Assembly (NCBI GenBank): GCA_009740415.1 | Contig: WOYE01000009.1 | Span: forward strand, 868,001 to 932,000 | Source: Planococcaceae bacterium Storch 2/2-2 | Lineage (GTDB): Bacteria > Bacillota > Bacilli > Bacillales_A > Planococcaceae | Direction: 5' to 3' | DNA length: 64,000 nt | Shown: in pieces, positions 28,309-36,064 of the stretch | Layout: every line of letters starts with the position of its first letter | Position numbering within the stretch: position 1 is the stretch's first letter | Notes under the pieces: generated by a model | Databases searched by the model: none | What the model saw: only the letters and a program-made list of their open reading frames with translations | What the model was told of the DNA's origin: nothing | Made by a program: the position numbers and the translations under genes

Positions 28309-29400
28309 ATGAGCAATCGAACAACTACTTACAATTTTAACGCAGGACCGTCTGCTTTACCGACTGTCGTCCTCGAACGCGCACAGAAAGAATTAACGAA
28401 CTTCCAAAACACAGGCATGTCTGTCATGGAATTAAGTCACCGTAGCGCAGAATACGAAGCGGTACACAACGGTGCGATCGAACGCATGCGCAAATTGTTC
28501 AACATTCCTGAAGATTACGAAGTACTTTTCTTACAGGGTGGCGCAAGCTTACAATTTACGATGATCCCAATGAACTTCTTAAACGAAGGTGAAAAAGCAG
28601 GATACGTCCTTACAGGATCATGGTCAGAAAAAGCGTTAAAAGAAGCGAACATGCTCGGAGATACGTACGAAGTCGCATCTTCAAAAGAAAACAGCTACAA
28701 ACATATTCCAGCAGCGAGCGACTGGAACATTGAAGAAGGAACACGTTACGTACACATTACGTCAAACAACACGATTTACGGAACAGGTTACCAAGAGTTC
28801 CCTTCAATCGACGTTCCCCTCATCGCTGACATGTCAAGCGACATTATGTCACGCCCTGTCGACGTATCGAAATTCGATATGATTTACGCAGGCGCACAGA
28901 AAAACTTAGGTCCATCAGGTGTAACGCTCGCGATCGTGAAAAAATCATTGATCGAATCAGCGAAAGCAGAAAACCCAACCGTGTTGAAATATAAAACACA
29001 AGCGGACAAAAACTCATTGTACAACACACCACCAACATTCGGCATTTACATGTTAGGTGAAGTGTTAAAATGGATCGAAGAAGAAGGCGGCCTTGAAAAC
29101 ATTCAAGCACGCAACATCGAAAAAGCAGGTCTCATTTATGATGCGATCGATTCAAGCGATGGTTTCTTCGTCGGACATGCGGAAAAAGAAAGCCGTTCAC
29201 TCATGAACATTACGTTCCGTCTTGCAGACGAAGCACTCGAAAAACAATTTTTACAAGAAGCAAAAGAAGCTGGATTCGTCGGCTTGAACGGTCACCGTTC
29301 AGTCGGAGGATGCCGTGCGTCAGCATACAACGCAGTACCTGTTGAAGCATGTCAAGCACTCGCTGACTTCATGAAAGCATTCCAAGCGAAACACGCATAA
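28309..29400 (+). CDS. serC: Phosphoserine aminotransferase
   Basis: A 363-residue PLP enzyme that converts 3-phosphohydroxypyruvate to phosphoserine in serine synthesis. Marks from N to C: YNFNAGPSALPTVVLERAQ, SVMELSHRSAEYEAVH, FLQGGASLQFTMIPMNF, ADMSSDIMSRPVDVSKFDMI, the PLP lysine in YAGAQKNLGPSGVTL, NTPPTFGIYMLGEVLKW and the C-terminal HRSVGGCRASAYNAVP. Length is normal. RBS GAAGAGGTG precedes the ATG, and its mRNA ends at a very strong terminator. Codon use is more biased to preferred codons than in neighbours, fitting high expression. Confidence 0.97.
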   Translation: MSNRTTTYNFNAGPSALPTVVLERAQKELTNFQNTGMSVMELSHRSAEYEAVHNGAIERMRKLFNIPEDYEVLFLQGGASLQFTMIPMNFLNEGEKAGYVLTGSWSEKALKEANMLGDTYEVASSKENSYKHIPAASDWNIEEGTRYVHITSNNTIYGTGYQEFPSIDVPLIADMSSDIMSRPVDVSKFDMIYAGAQKNLGPSGVTLAIVKKSLIESAKAENPTVLKYKTQADKNSLYNTPPTFGIYMLGEVLKWIEEEGGLENIQARNIEKAGLIYDAIDSSDGFFVGHAEKESRSLMNITFRLADEALEKQFLQEAKEAGFVGLNGHRSVGGCRASAYNAVPVEACQALADFMKAFQAKHA

Positions 29401-29418
29401 AAAACAGGAAACATTAAG

Positions 29419-29466
29419 AAAACCTAGTCGCCGTTTACTTCCGTAAACGGTCACTAGGTTTTTTAA
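29419..29466 (+). terminator. Strong terminator of serC
   Basis: A long stem of about 20 nt (AAAACCTAGTCGCCGTTTAC with GTAAACGGTCACTAGGTTTT, two mismatches) with a TTCC loop and T6 tract. Confidence 0.92.
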
Positions 29467-29491
29467 GTTCTATCATATCTGTTGAGGTTGT

Positions 29492-29510
29492 CGTACCATT
29501 CCTTCCGATC
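29492..29510 (+). repeat. Post-terminator element after serC
   Basis: CGTACCATTCCTTCCGATC lies 25 nt beyond the serC T tract, between two convergent terminators. It matches the other copies described in the findings. Confidence 0.4.
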
Positions 29511-29515
29511 AACGA

Positions 29516-29548
29516 AAAAAGACACTCGAATGACGCATCATTCAAGTG
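29516..29548 (-). terminator. Terminator of the lipoprotein gene at 29581
   Basis: An 11-bp stem CACTCGAATGA / TCATTCAAGTG (one mismatch) with a CGCA loop and reverse-strand T6 tract. Confidence 0.85.
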
Positions 29549-29580
29549 CCTTTCGAGAGAAACGGCTCGTACCACATCGC

Positions 29581-29952
29581 TTATTTCGATTCCGTTGCTG
29601 CGCGTAATAACAATTCATCCGCGGTCAATTGAGGCGGGATCGAGCGTGTCATCGTGCCGTCGTAATGTACTTCAGCGATGTCACCGACTTCGATTGATTC
29701 GTACACGCCGAGATCAATTTTCGACAAATGGACAGAAACGTCCGTCCCTTTTTCAACTTGCGGCCCTTCTTCTACCGTATCGACTTCAAGTGTCATTAAC
29801 CGACCATCGAGCGCTTTCACCGTCCCGATGACAATGCCTCCGACGTCTTGAATCGTTCCATCTTCAATTTCCTCACGTTCTCCTTGTTCATTGCATGCCG
29901 TAAGCGTCCACAGTAACGCGACACTCGCGACGACGACGATCCATTTTTTCAT
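29581..29952 (-). CDS. Small hypothetical lipoprotein, 123 aa
   Basis: Lipoprotein signal MKKWIVVVASVALLWTLTAC with lipobox LTAC. The mature part is about 100 residues, mostly beta (IVIGTVKALDGRLMTLEVDTVEEG), resembling a small OB- or SH3-like barrel of the kind seen in DUF3221-type lipoproteins, though I cannot assign it. ATG at 29952 is chosen because AAAGGAGTGG lies upstream; a GTG three codons earlier is less good. Confidence 0.72.
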   Translation of the reverse strand: MKKWIVVVASVALLWTLTACNEQGEREEIEDGTIQDVGGIVIGTVKALDGRLMTLEVDTVEEGPQVEKGTDVSVHLSKIDLGVYESIEVGDIAEVHYDGTMTRSIPPQLTADELLLRAATESK

Positions 29953-30007
29953 AGCGTCCACTCCTTTTTCGCTCTTTACCCGAATGAGAGGACGTTGAAT
30001 CTATGTA

Positions 30008-30727
30008 TTATTGCCCAAATCGCTCAAACAACAATTTACGTGCCGTTCGACTAACCGGAATCGACACGTCCGCAAAATCGACGAGCCGTAAATTGTACGC
30101 TCCGTTAAACCACGGCGTCACCGCTTCAATTTTGTTGAAATTGACGAGGTAGCTGCGATGCGGTTTGAAAAAATGAGCCGTGCCGACGAGTGACTCGACT
30201 TCAGCGAGCGTCCATTTCGTTTCGATCCGTTCGTCTTTCAACTGTAAATAGACGACCCGGTTTTCACTCACCGCGAAATAAATCGCTTCCGGTTGAATGA
30301 CGCGTAACTGTTCCCCGTCATCGACGAGAAGAGGGCCTTCCCGTTCAGCCGGTACCGTACGAGTCGCGACGAGACGACGCAACCGCTCCACGACCCGCTT
30401 CAATCGGACGTCGTCAAACGGCTTCAACACGTAATCGACCGCTTCGTATTCGAACGCTTCTGCCGCATAGTTCGGGTATGCGGTCGTGAAAACGAAAAGC
30501 GGTGCTTCTTTCGTCGCCTGACTCACTTTTTTAACGAACGTCATCCCATCTTCTCCTGGCATTTCAATGTCGCAAAAACAGACGTCCGGTTTCTCTTGGA
30601 ACAGAAGGTCCCACCCTTCTTCCGTATTCGAGGCGACGCCACAAATCGTCACGTCGCGTTCTTTTTCTAACAAATAGCGCAATTCTTCTTGCGCGTGCCA
30701 TTCATCTTCAATAATGAGTACTTTCAC
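30008..30727 (-). CDS. LytTR-family response regulator
   Basis: A 239-residue two-component regulator. The receiver domain has the phospho-Asp in CFCDIEMPGEDGMTF, and TTAYPNYAAEAFEYEAVDYVLKPF with the conserved Lys. The C-terminal LytTR DNA-binding domain shows TKWTLAEVESLVGTAHFFKPHRSYLVNFNKIEAV. GTG start at 30727 overlaps the kinase TGA (GTGA), with GGAGGG upstream. It is the partner of the LytS-type kinase. No lrgAB or transporter target lies next to it in the window. Confidence 0.92.
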   Translation of the reverse strand: MKVLIIEDEWHAQEELRYLLEKERDVTICGVASNTEEGWDLLFQEKPDVCFCDIEMPGEDGMTFVKKVSQATKEAPLFVFTTAYPNYAAEAFEYEAVDYVLKPFDDVRLKRVVERLRRLVATRTVPAEREGPLLVDDGEQLRVIQPEAIYFAVSENRVVYLQLKDERIETKWTLAEVESLVGTAHFFKPHRSYLVNFNKIEAVTPWFNGAYNLRLVDFADVSIPVSRTARKLLFERFGQ

Positions 30728-32463
30728 AACGTTCCCTCCTTTTTCGGAATGCGCCACGAAACGACCGCTCCACCGTTCGGTCCGTTTTCAAACGACAACC
30801 GCGAAGCTTCACCGAGCGTATGGACGAGCCGCATATTGACGTTGTACACGCCGAGACCGTGCGTCTGTCCGAGCACTGTCTGTCCGAGCTGATCGATTAC
30901 GTCGCTTGAAAACCCGACACCGTTGTCGCTCACTTCCCCGACGACGTCATCGCCATCGAGTGACAGACGAATCGTCACGCATCCGTCCGAGGAAACGCGA
31001 GCGAGTCCGTGTTGTACAGCATTTTCAATGAGCGGTTGAATCGTCGACGGCGGAATCGCATACGCATCACACGCAATCCGCTCATCGATCACTAACCGAA
31101 CGGTTAACCGATTTTGAAAACGAGCTTGAATGATCGCCACGTACGCCTTCGTCTGTTCGATTTCTTGCGTCAACGAGACGAGCCGCGAATCGGCAATGTT
31201 GATCGTAAACCGCATGTAGTTAGCAAGTTGAATCGTCAAATACCGCGCCCGGTCCGGGTCGGTCCGATTGAGCGAAGCGAGCAAGTGGAGCGTATTGAAT
31301 AAAAAATGAGGATGAATTTGCGCTTGCAAGTTGTTCAATTTCGCTTCAGTCAATTCACGCGCCATTTTGTCGTGTCCGATCGCATTCAATTCGTTCGTAA
31401 CGAGTTGACGAATGCCGCGCGCGAGGACGAGATCCACCGGCTTCACCCGATCTTTTGCTGAAAAGTACAATTTAATGAAGCGAATCGGTTGGTACGTACT
31501 TGAAATCGGAACGATGACGGCTGCTTTCAGCGGACACGTCGGATACGGACATTCGATTTCATCCGGTGTATACGCGGCTTGGACTTCATTCGTCTCGACC
31601 GCTAAATGAGCAAGCGGTGTCCAAATCGTATGTTGGTGGCCGATGCCGCATTGCGCAAGCACCGTTTCATCATCCGTCACCGTGACCGCGAGCATGCCGA
31701 GCCGGTCGTACAACAAGTTCGCTAACCCCTCTGCCATCCGTTTCGGATCTTCTTCCTTTAAATGCGGAAGTGCTTCTTCTACGATAGCGAGCGCTTGGGC
31801 AGTCGCTTCGGCAGCTTCGCTCTCTTGTTCACGAACGACGATACCGATCATCGTCATGAAAAGAGCGACCCCGACTCCGTGTGCGACGACGAACGGTACG
31901 CTGATCGCTTTCACGGCACGGACGAGCTCCGTCGCTTCGCTCGCACTTGCGAAAAAGAAGACGAGCAAAACGACCGGTGGGATCATGCCGATCAAAAACG
32001 TTTGAACAGGTGAAAAATACCGTTCCCGCGAATACCCCCACTGACTCGCTCCGACGAGCAATCCTGCGATCGGGTGAACGATCGCCATCACCGGTGCGCC
32101 GAACGAGCCGAGCCATACGTAATGAATACCAGCGACGATACCCGCTCCGAACCCGATGAACGGACCGCCGAGAATACTCGCGATCGTCACAGCGACTAAA
32201 CTTAAACTAATGACGACTTCATCGGATTCGACGTGCCAAACGAGCGATGCCGGTCGCAACGCATCCGGTGTCACCGTCATGCCGAATGTCGTCAATGCGA
32301 TCGCAAAACTACCGAATACGACACTATGTACGATCGCCTCTTGCCACGTCGTCGTCCGACGCAACAACGTGCGAAACGATTCCGTTCGCGTCAAGACGAA
32401 TGCGACGACGAGAATGAGACCGATTCGTTCCAACAATAACAACGTTACACTTCCGATCGCCAT
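30724..32463 (-). CDS. LytS-type sensor histidine kinase
   Basis: A 579-residue membrane kinase. The N-terminal 200 residues form about six helices of the 5TM-LYT sensor class (GGPFIGFGAGIVAGIHYVWLG, HPIAGLLVGASQWGYS). A GAF-like domain follows (residues about 215-350), then the His_kinase domain with the phospho-His in AQIHPHFLFNTLHLLASL, and an ATPase with PLIENAVQHGL and DNGVGF. Such kinases sense murein state, pyruvate or membrane potential. Start is ATG 32463 with GGAAG at good distance; GTG at 32466 is an alternative. Coupled with the downstream regulator gene. Confidence 0.9.
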   Translation of the reverse strand: MAIGSVTLLLLERIGLILVVAFVLTRTESFRTLLRRTTTWQEAIVHSVVFGSFAIALTTFGMTVTPDALRPASLVWHVESDEVVISLSLVAVTIASILGGPFIGFGAGIVAGIHYVWLGSFGAPVMAIVHPIAGLLVGASQWGYSRERYFSPVQTFLIGMIPPVVLLVFFFASASEATELVRAVKAISVPFVVAHGVGVALFMTMIGIVVREQESEAAEATAQALAIVEEALPHLKEEDPKRMAEGLANLLYDRLGMLAVTVTDDETVLAQCGIGHQHTIWTPLAHLAVETNEVQAAYTPDEIECPYPTCPLKAAVIVPISSTYQPIRFIKLYFSAKDRVKPVDLVLARGIRQLVTNELNAIGHDKMARELTEAKLNNLQAQIHPHFLFNTLHLLASLNRTDPDRARYLTIQLANYMRFTINIADSRLVSLTQEIEQTKAYVAIIQARFQNRLTVRLVIDERIACDAYAIPPSTIQPLIENAVQHGLARVSSDGCVTIRLSLDGDDVVGEVSDNGVGFSSDVIDQLGQTVLGQTHGLGVYNVNMRLVHTLGEASRLSFENGPNGGAVVSWRIPKKEGTL

Positions 32464-32554
32464 CACCTACTTCCGCTCACCCCAACGCGTGAAGCGCTTA
32501 CATCGTTTTCTTCAGTATAGCTCATTGCTAAATTGTGTCAATTGTATGACGATT

Positions 32555-32588
32555 TTAAAAAAGCACTCGTTTACAAAACGAGTGCTTC
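32555..32588 (-). terminator. Terminator of the DUF697 gene
   Basis: An 11-bp perfect stem AAGCACTCGTT / AACGAGTGCTT with a 5-nt loop; reverse-strand T6 tract. Confidence 0.88.
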
Positions 32589-32593
32589 AGCTC

Positions 32594-33625
32594 TTATTTT
32601 TTGTCTTTTAAACGTTCTGTTTCTCTTTCGAAAAATTGTTGGAACATCGTTTTCACCGTATCGCCGCCGAACGTTTCTTGTAAAAAGGCGTCGATGTCGA
32701 CGTCTTCATCGACGAGCTGTTTTTTCGACGCTTCATAACCCATTTCCGACACTGTTAATCCGAGCGCTACTGTAATCGCGCTCGCGACCGTCCCGTTGAT
32801 CATCCCGCCTGCAATCGTTCCGACACCCGGTATGAACTTCAACACTTGTGCAGCGACGTAGCGACCGAGTTGTGATAACAACTGTCCCGCTCCGAGCGTA
32901 CCGACGAGCGTTTGCGCTTGCTGCCAAAAACCACCGAGCTCGTACGCTTTGAAAATCCGACTGATCATTTTTCCTTGGTTCGCGAGTAAAATCGGACCGT
33001 CTGCAAACGGAATCGGTGTAAACCCGACCGCAAATGATGCGGCGACGTGTTGGCGAATCGCTTTTTCTACTTCTTCTTTCGTCTCGTTTAAACTGTCGAG
33101 ACGTACGTGTTCAACGACGCGCTCGAGCAATTCTTCTCGTTCGTTGCCAAACGTTTCCTCAATCGTTCCCCAAGCAGTCGGATCGGTTTCTGGTGATACC
33201 GCTCGGTACCCATTGATGCGAAACGTTTCAAGCAACTGCTCGATGCGCGTATGCGGTACGCTTGCACCGTTTACGAGCACGATATAAAATGGCACGTCCC
33301 CTCGGTCGAGCGTTTGAAACGCGGCGATACCCAAATCGTTAAACGTGCTGATCGACGCATCGATCGCATACAAAACGAATGCCGGTCGCCCTTTTATTAA
33401 CTGTTTCAACGTCCGTTTTTTCACCGTTTTCATTTCTTTATCATCGTACGTCGGTCCTCGTTCCACTTCATACCCGTCGAGCGCCTCATTCCACCGCTTG
33501 ACGAGACGGTCCGTGACGACGTTTTCGTATCCGACGACTTGTCCGATGAGCGGTCTGTCACTCCATTCGTTTCTCACTTCTTCTTCCGTCATCGTAAACC
33601 ATTTCGTTCGTTTCATTTTTGCCAT
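32594..33625 (-). CDS. DUF697-type (YcjF-like) protein with degenerate GTPase-like N terminus, 343 aa
   Basis: The C-terminal half carries the DUF697 pattern: ASFAVGFTPIPFADGPILLANQGKM, then GLGxG-rich helices (GTLGAGQLLSQLGRYVAAQVLKFIPGVGTIAGGMINGTVASAITVALG), which are two membrane-type helices often fused to Era-like GTPases. The N-terminal half (PAFVLYAIDASISTFNDLGIAAFQTLD, VPFYIVLVNGAS) resembles the later half of a small GTPase fold, but no P-loop GxxxxGKS is present. So it looks like a GTPase-DUF697 protein that lost nucleotide binding. ATG at 33625 fits AAGGGG better than the ATG two codons earlier. Confidence 0.7.
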   Translation of the reverse strand: MAKMKRTKWFTMTEEEVRNEWSDRPLIGQVVGYENVVTDRLVKRWNEALDGYEVERGPTYDDKEMKTVKKRTLKQLIKGRPAFVLYAIDASISTFNDLGIAAFQTLDRGDVPFYIVLVNGASVPHTRIEQLLETFRINGYRAVSPETDPTAWGTIEETFGNEREELLERVVEHVRLDSLNETKEEVEKAIRQHVAASFAVGFTPIPFADGPILLANQGKMISRIFKAYELGGFWQQAQTLVGTLGAGQLLSQLGRYVAAQVLKFIPGVGTIAGGMINGTVASAITVALGLTVSEMGYEASKKQLVDEDVDIDAFLQETFGGDTVKTMFQQFFERETERLKDKK

Positions 33626-33788
33626 ATGCATCGCCCCTTTTCTCTTCTATCCATATACCCACTTTTTCCCTTTCGTAATCGTTTCATTTCCTTTCCGAGC
33701 AAAAAAGAATCCATTCGTCTAAACGAGCGAAAAAGCGATTAAACGACAAGATTGGCGGTTAGATTGTTGTAAACATTCAGAATATTCA

Positions 33789-33833
33789 TTGACATCGTTC
33801 AATTTTTCGATTATGATTTTGAAAACGCTTGCA
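33789..33833 (+). promoter_or_regulatory. Strong sigma-A promoter with perfect cre over the start site (Sat-like gene)
   Basis: TTGACA (33789-33794), 17-bp spacer, TATGAT (33812-33817), followed at once by TTGAAAACGCTTGCA (33819-33833), which fits WTGNAANCGNWNNCW fully. A cre at +1 predicts strong CcpA repression. Confidence 0.8.
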
Positions 33834-33886
33834 ACAAGCGGTTCAGAACGAGAAAACGCTCGACGTTTTTCGAAGGAGGGATTGAC

Positions 33887-35593
33887 ATGAAACAACGAAC
33901 GATTCAAAGCAACTGGCCTCAACAACCACACGGTGGGACACTCGTCCAACGTGTCTTAACAGGGAGCGCGCGTCAAGAAGCGCTCAACCGCTCCCAACAA
34001 CTCGCTCGCATCATCATCGACCAAGAGGCGATCATCACATTGGAAATGATCGCAACGGGTGTCTTGTCACCGAACGAAGGGTTCATGACGGAAGCCGACT
34101 ACAATGCCGTACTCGATCACGGACGACTCGCAAACGGTCTCATTTGGCCGGTGCCACTCAGTTTCGCACCGACCGGCAACCGAAATAGCGAAGTGATCGA
34201 ATCTCTTTCCGTCGGAGATGAAGTCGTCTTGTCGGATATCGAACATCGACCGATCGCCATTTTGCGCGTCGACGACATTTTCGCCTACGACAAAGACCGA
34301 CGTGCGCAAGCGCTCTTCGGCACGACACACCGTTCACACCCTGGCGTCGACGCCATTTACCGACGGATGGGAGACATCGCGCTCGGTGGACCGATTCAAT
34401 TGCTCAACCGGGCCGACTGGGGGCCGTTCGAAAAACTACGGCTCGAACCGATCGACACGTGGAACTATTTTTACAACGAAAACGATTTCGAATCGGTCGG
34501 TGGCTTCATTACCGGGGCGAACCCGCTCCACCGCGGACACGAATACATTCACCGCAACGCGCTCGAAAATTTAGACGGCTTACTCGTGCAACCGCTCGTC
34601 GAACTCGCGAAACGGGAATATACGCGCCACGAATACCGCGTCCTCGCCTACCGAAGCGTCATGGATACGTATTATCCTGAACGACGAGCAAAACTCGCAC
34701 CGCTCCGCGTAACGTACATTTTCGCCGGACCGCGTGAAACGGTGCTCCATGCGCTCATTATGAAAAACTACGGCTGTACCGATGCGCTCATCGGACGCGA
34801 CCATGCAGGGGTTGGCGACTTTTACGACAAATACGAAAGTCATTCCATTTTCGATGAATTTACACCGGAAGAAATGGGCATTCAGCTGCGCCTCTTCCAC
34901 GAAGTGTTTTACTGCTCGCGATGCAGTGCGCTCGCAACCGAACGGACGTGTCCACACGACATTCGGTACCGCATTAACATTTCAGGAACGGGCATTCGGG
35001 AGCTGTTACGGTACGGCTTCATTCCACCGAAAGAGATCATCCGTCCTGAATCTGCACGTATCGCCATTCAAGGGATTCAGCCGAAAGGACTCGACGAATC
35101 AGGCGAGGCCGTTAAGCCGATCGGGAAAACGATCCAAAGTATTTTCCCATACTACCCGCTCTCTCGCCGGATCGGACACGTCGCGCGGAAAGAACCGCTG
35201 CCGCTCGAACAATTGACGATCGAAGATTTAGAAGATGCGATTTTTGACGTCCGTTTGAACGCCAATAAAATTTACCAAGACATTTTCGAAGAATTTTGTT
35301 ACACAGCGGATACGAATCGGAGTTTGCAGCCGGAATGGCGCTCGGAAGCACGCGTCATGATGAAAGACCAACAAGAAATGGTCATTTCCGATTTAGAAGA
35401 AAAATTGTTACTCGCTCCGACAGAAAGCTCCGACGAATTCATGTACCAAGATTTCGAAGAAGTTGAAAAAGAGCTTGAAGTGGCGAAACGAATCGCTTCC
35501 GACATTCCGAAACCGCTCCACGCAGAAGACATTTCATACCGGACGTGGAACCCGCTTCCGTACAGCCGATACCGTATGGAAGACGACGAATGA
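33887..35593 (+). CDS. ATP sulfurylase (Sat) family protein with altered substrate motif and C-terminal extension, 568 aa
   Basis: Residues 1-395 align with ATP sulfurylase: PNEGFMTEADY, NPLHRGHEYIH (209-222), AGPRETVLHALIMKNYGCTDALIGRDHAGVGDFY (280-313), a zinc-site pattern YCSRC (342-346) with TCPH (354-357), and ISGTGIRELL. However the QTRNPxH motif, whose Gln and Arg bind sulfate, reads FITGANPLH here, so the Gln is Ile and the Arg is gone. About 170 extra acidic residues (395-568) follow; normal bacterial Sat ends near 390. No cysC, cysH or sulfite genes are near. RBS GGAGGG precedes the ATG. It may adenylylate another anion or have a non-assimilatory role. Confidence 0.8.
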   Translation: MKQRTIQSNWPQQPHGGTLVQRVLTGSARQEALNRSQQLARIIIDQEAIITLEMIATGVLSPNEGFMTEADYNAVLDHGRLANGLIWPVPLSFAPTGNRNSEVIESLSVGDEVVLSDIEHRPIAILRVDDIFAYDKDRRAQALFGTTHRSHPGVDAIYRRMGDIALGGPIQLLNRADWGPFEKLRLEPIDTWNYFYNENDFESVGGFITGANPLHRGHEYIHRNALENLDGLLVQPLVELAKREYTRHEYRVLAYRSVMDTYYPERRAKLAPLRVTYIFAGPRETVLHALIMKNYGCTDALIGRDHAGVGDFYDKYESHSIFDEFTPEEMGIQLRLFHEVFYCSRCSALATERTCPHDIRYRINISGTGIRELLRYGFIPPKEIIRPESARIAIQGIQPKGLDESGEAVKPIGKTIQSIFPYYPLSRRIGHVARKEPLPLEQLTIEDLEDAIFDVRLNANKIYQDIFEEFCYTADTNRSLQPEWRSEARVMMKDQQEMVISDLEEKLLLAPTESSDEFMYQDFEEVEKELEVAKRIASDIPKPLHAEDISYRTWNPLPYSRYRMEDDE

Positions 35594-35610
35594 CCGACTT
35601 CATCTCCAAC

Positions 35611-35655
35611 GAAAAAAGCTACTTTTCTTTCCATTAGAAAGAGAAGTAGCTTTTT
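35611..35655. terminator. Bidirectional terminator after the Sat-like gene
   Basis: Stem GCTACT-TTTCTTT pairing with AGAAAGAGAAGTAGC, flanked by A6 and T5, placed between convergent genes. Confidence 0.85.
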
Positions 35656-35657
35656 CA

Positions 35658-35993
35658 TTAGTTCCCGAATAACGAACGGAACCAACTTTTTTTCGGTGGT
35701 GCGCCTTGAATCGAAGAAGATGCTGGACGAATGGAACGCTCCGGGTAGTAATGCCACATGCCATCGCGTTCGACACGAACGACGAGACGGAGTTCATATG
35801 GTGTTCCTTCCCATTCAAATGGCGCCCAATCATTGAAAAACTGTTCATCGACTAAATCTTCCGGTACGTCGTATTGCGCACATTGAGCGCGTCCCCACTC
35901 GATCAGTTCTTCGAGTGTGTCCGCTGTTCCACGACTCGGCTCCATCGCATCTTGACCAGCCGGGCGTAATTGAAACGTCATTTCATAAGCCAC
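35658..35993 (-). CDS. Hypothetical small protein, 111 aa
   Basis: A soluble 111-residue protein starting at GTG 35993 behind AAAAGGAG. It shows a ferredoxin-like alternation (VAYEMTFQLRPAGQ, TLEELIEWGRAQCAQY, GTPYELRLVVRVERDGMWHYYPE) and a basic tail KKSWFRSLFGN that could be amphipathic. I do not recognise the family. The antiporter terminator lies just upstream, so this gene has its own promoter or is read by leakage. Confidence 0.65.
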   Translation of the reverse strand: MAYEMTFQLRPAGQDAMEPSRGTADTLEELIEWGRAQCAQYDVPEDLVDEQFFNDWAPFEWEGTPYELRLVVRVERDGMWHYYPERSIRPASSSIQGAPPKKSWFRSLFGN

Positions 35994-36010
35994 GATCGTC
36001 ACTCCTTTTC

Positions 36011-36044
36011 AAAAAAACGTCCGTTACTTATTGTAACGGACGCG
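36011..36044 (-). terminator. Terminator of the Na+/H+ antiporter gene
   Basis: A 10-bp perfect stem CGTCCGTTAC / GTAACGGACG with 5-nt loop; reverse-strand T7 tract. Confidence 0.9.
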
Positions 36045-36064
36045 CTCTTAGAATGAAATACGTT

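Noticed and set aside
28095-28340. Forward 81-codon frame overlapping the serC start
   Set aside because: It overlaps the serC promoter and start, and no ribosome site is present.
32490-32506. TGTAAGCGCTTCA-type sequence upstream of the LytS-like kinase as a cre site
   Set aside because: Two mismatches to the consensus and no clear promoter context.
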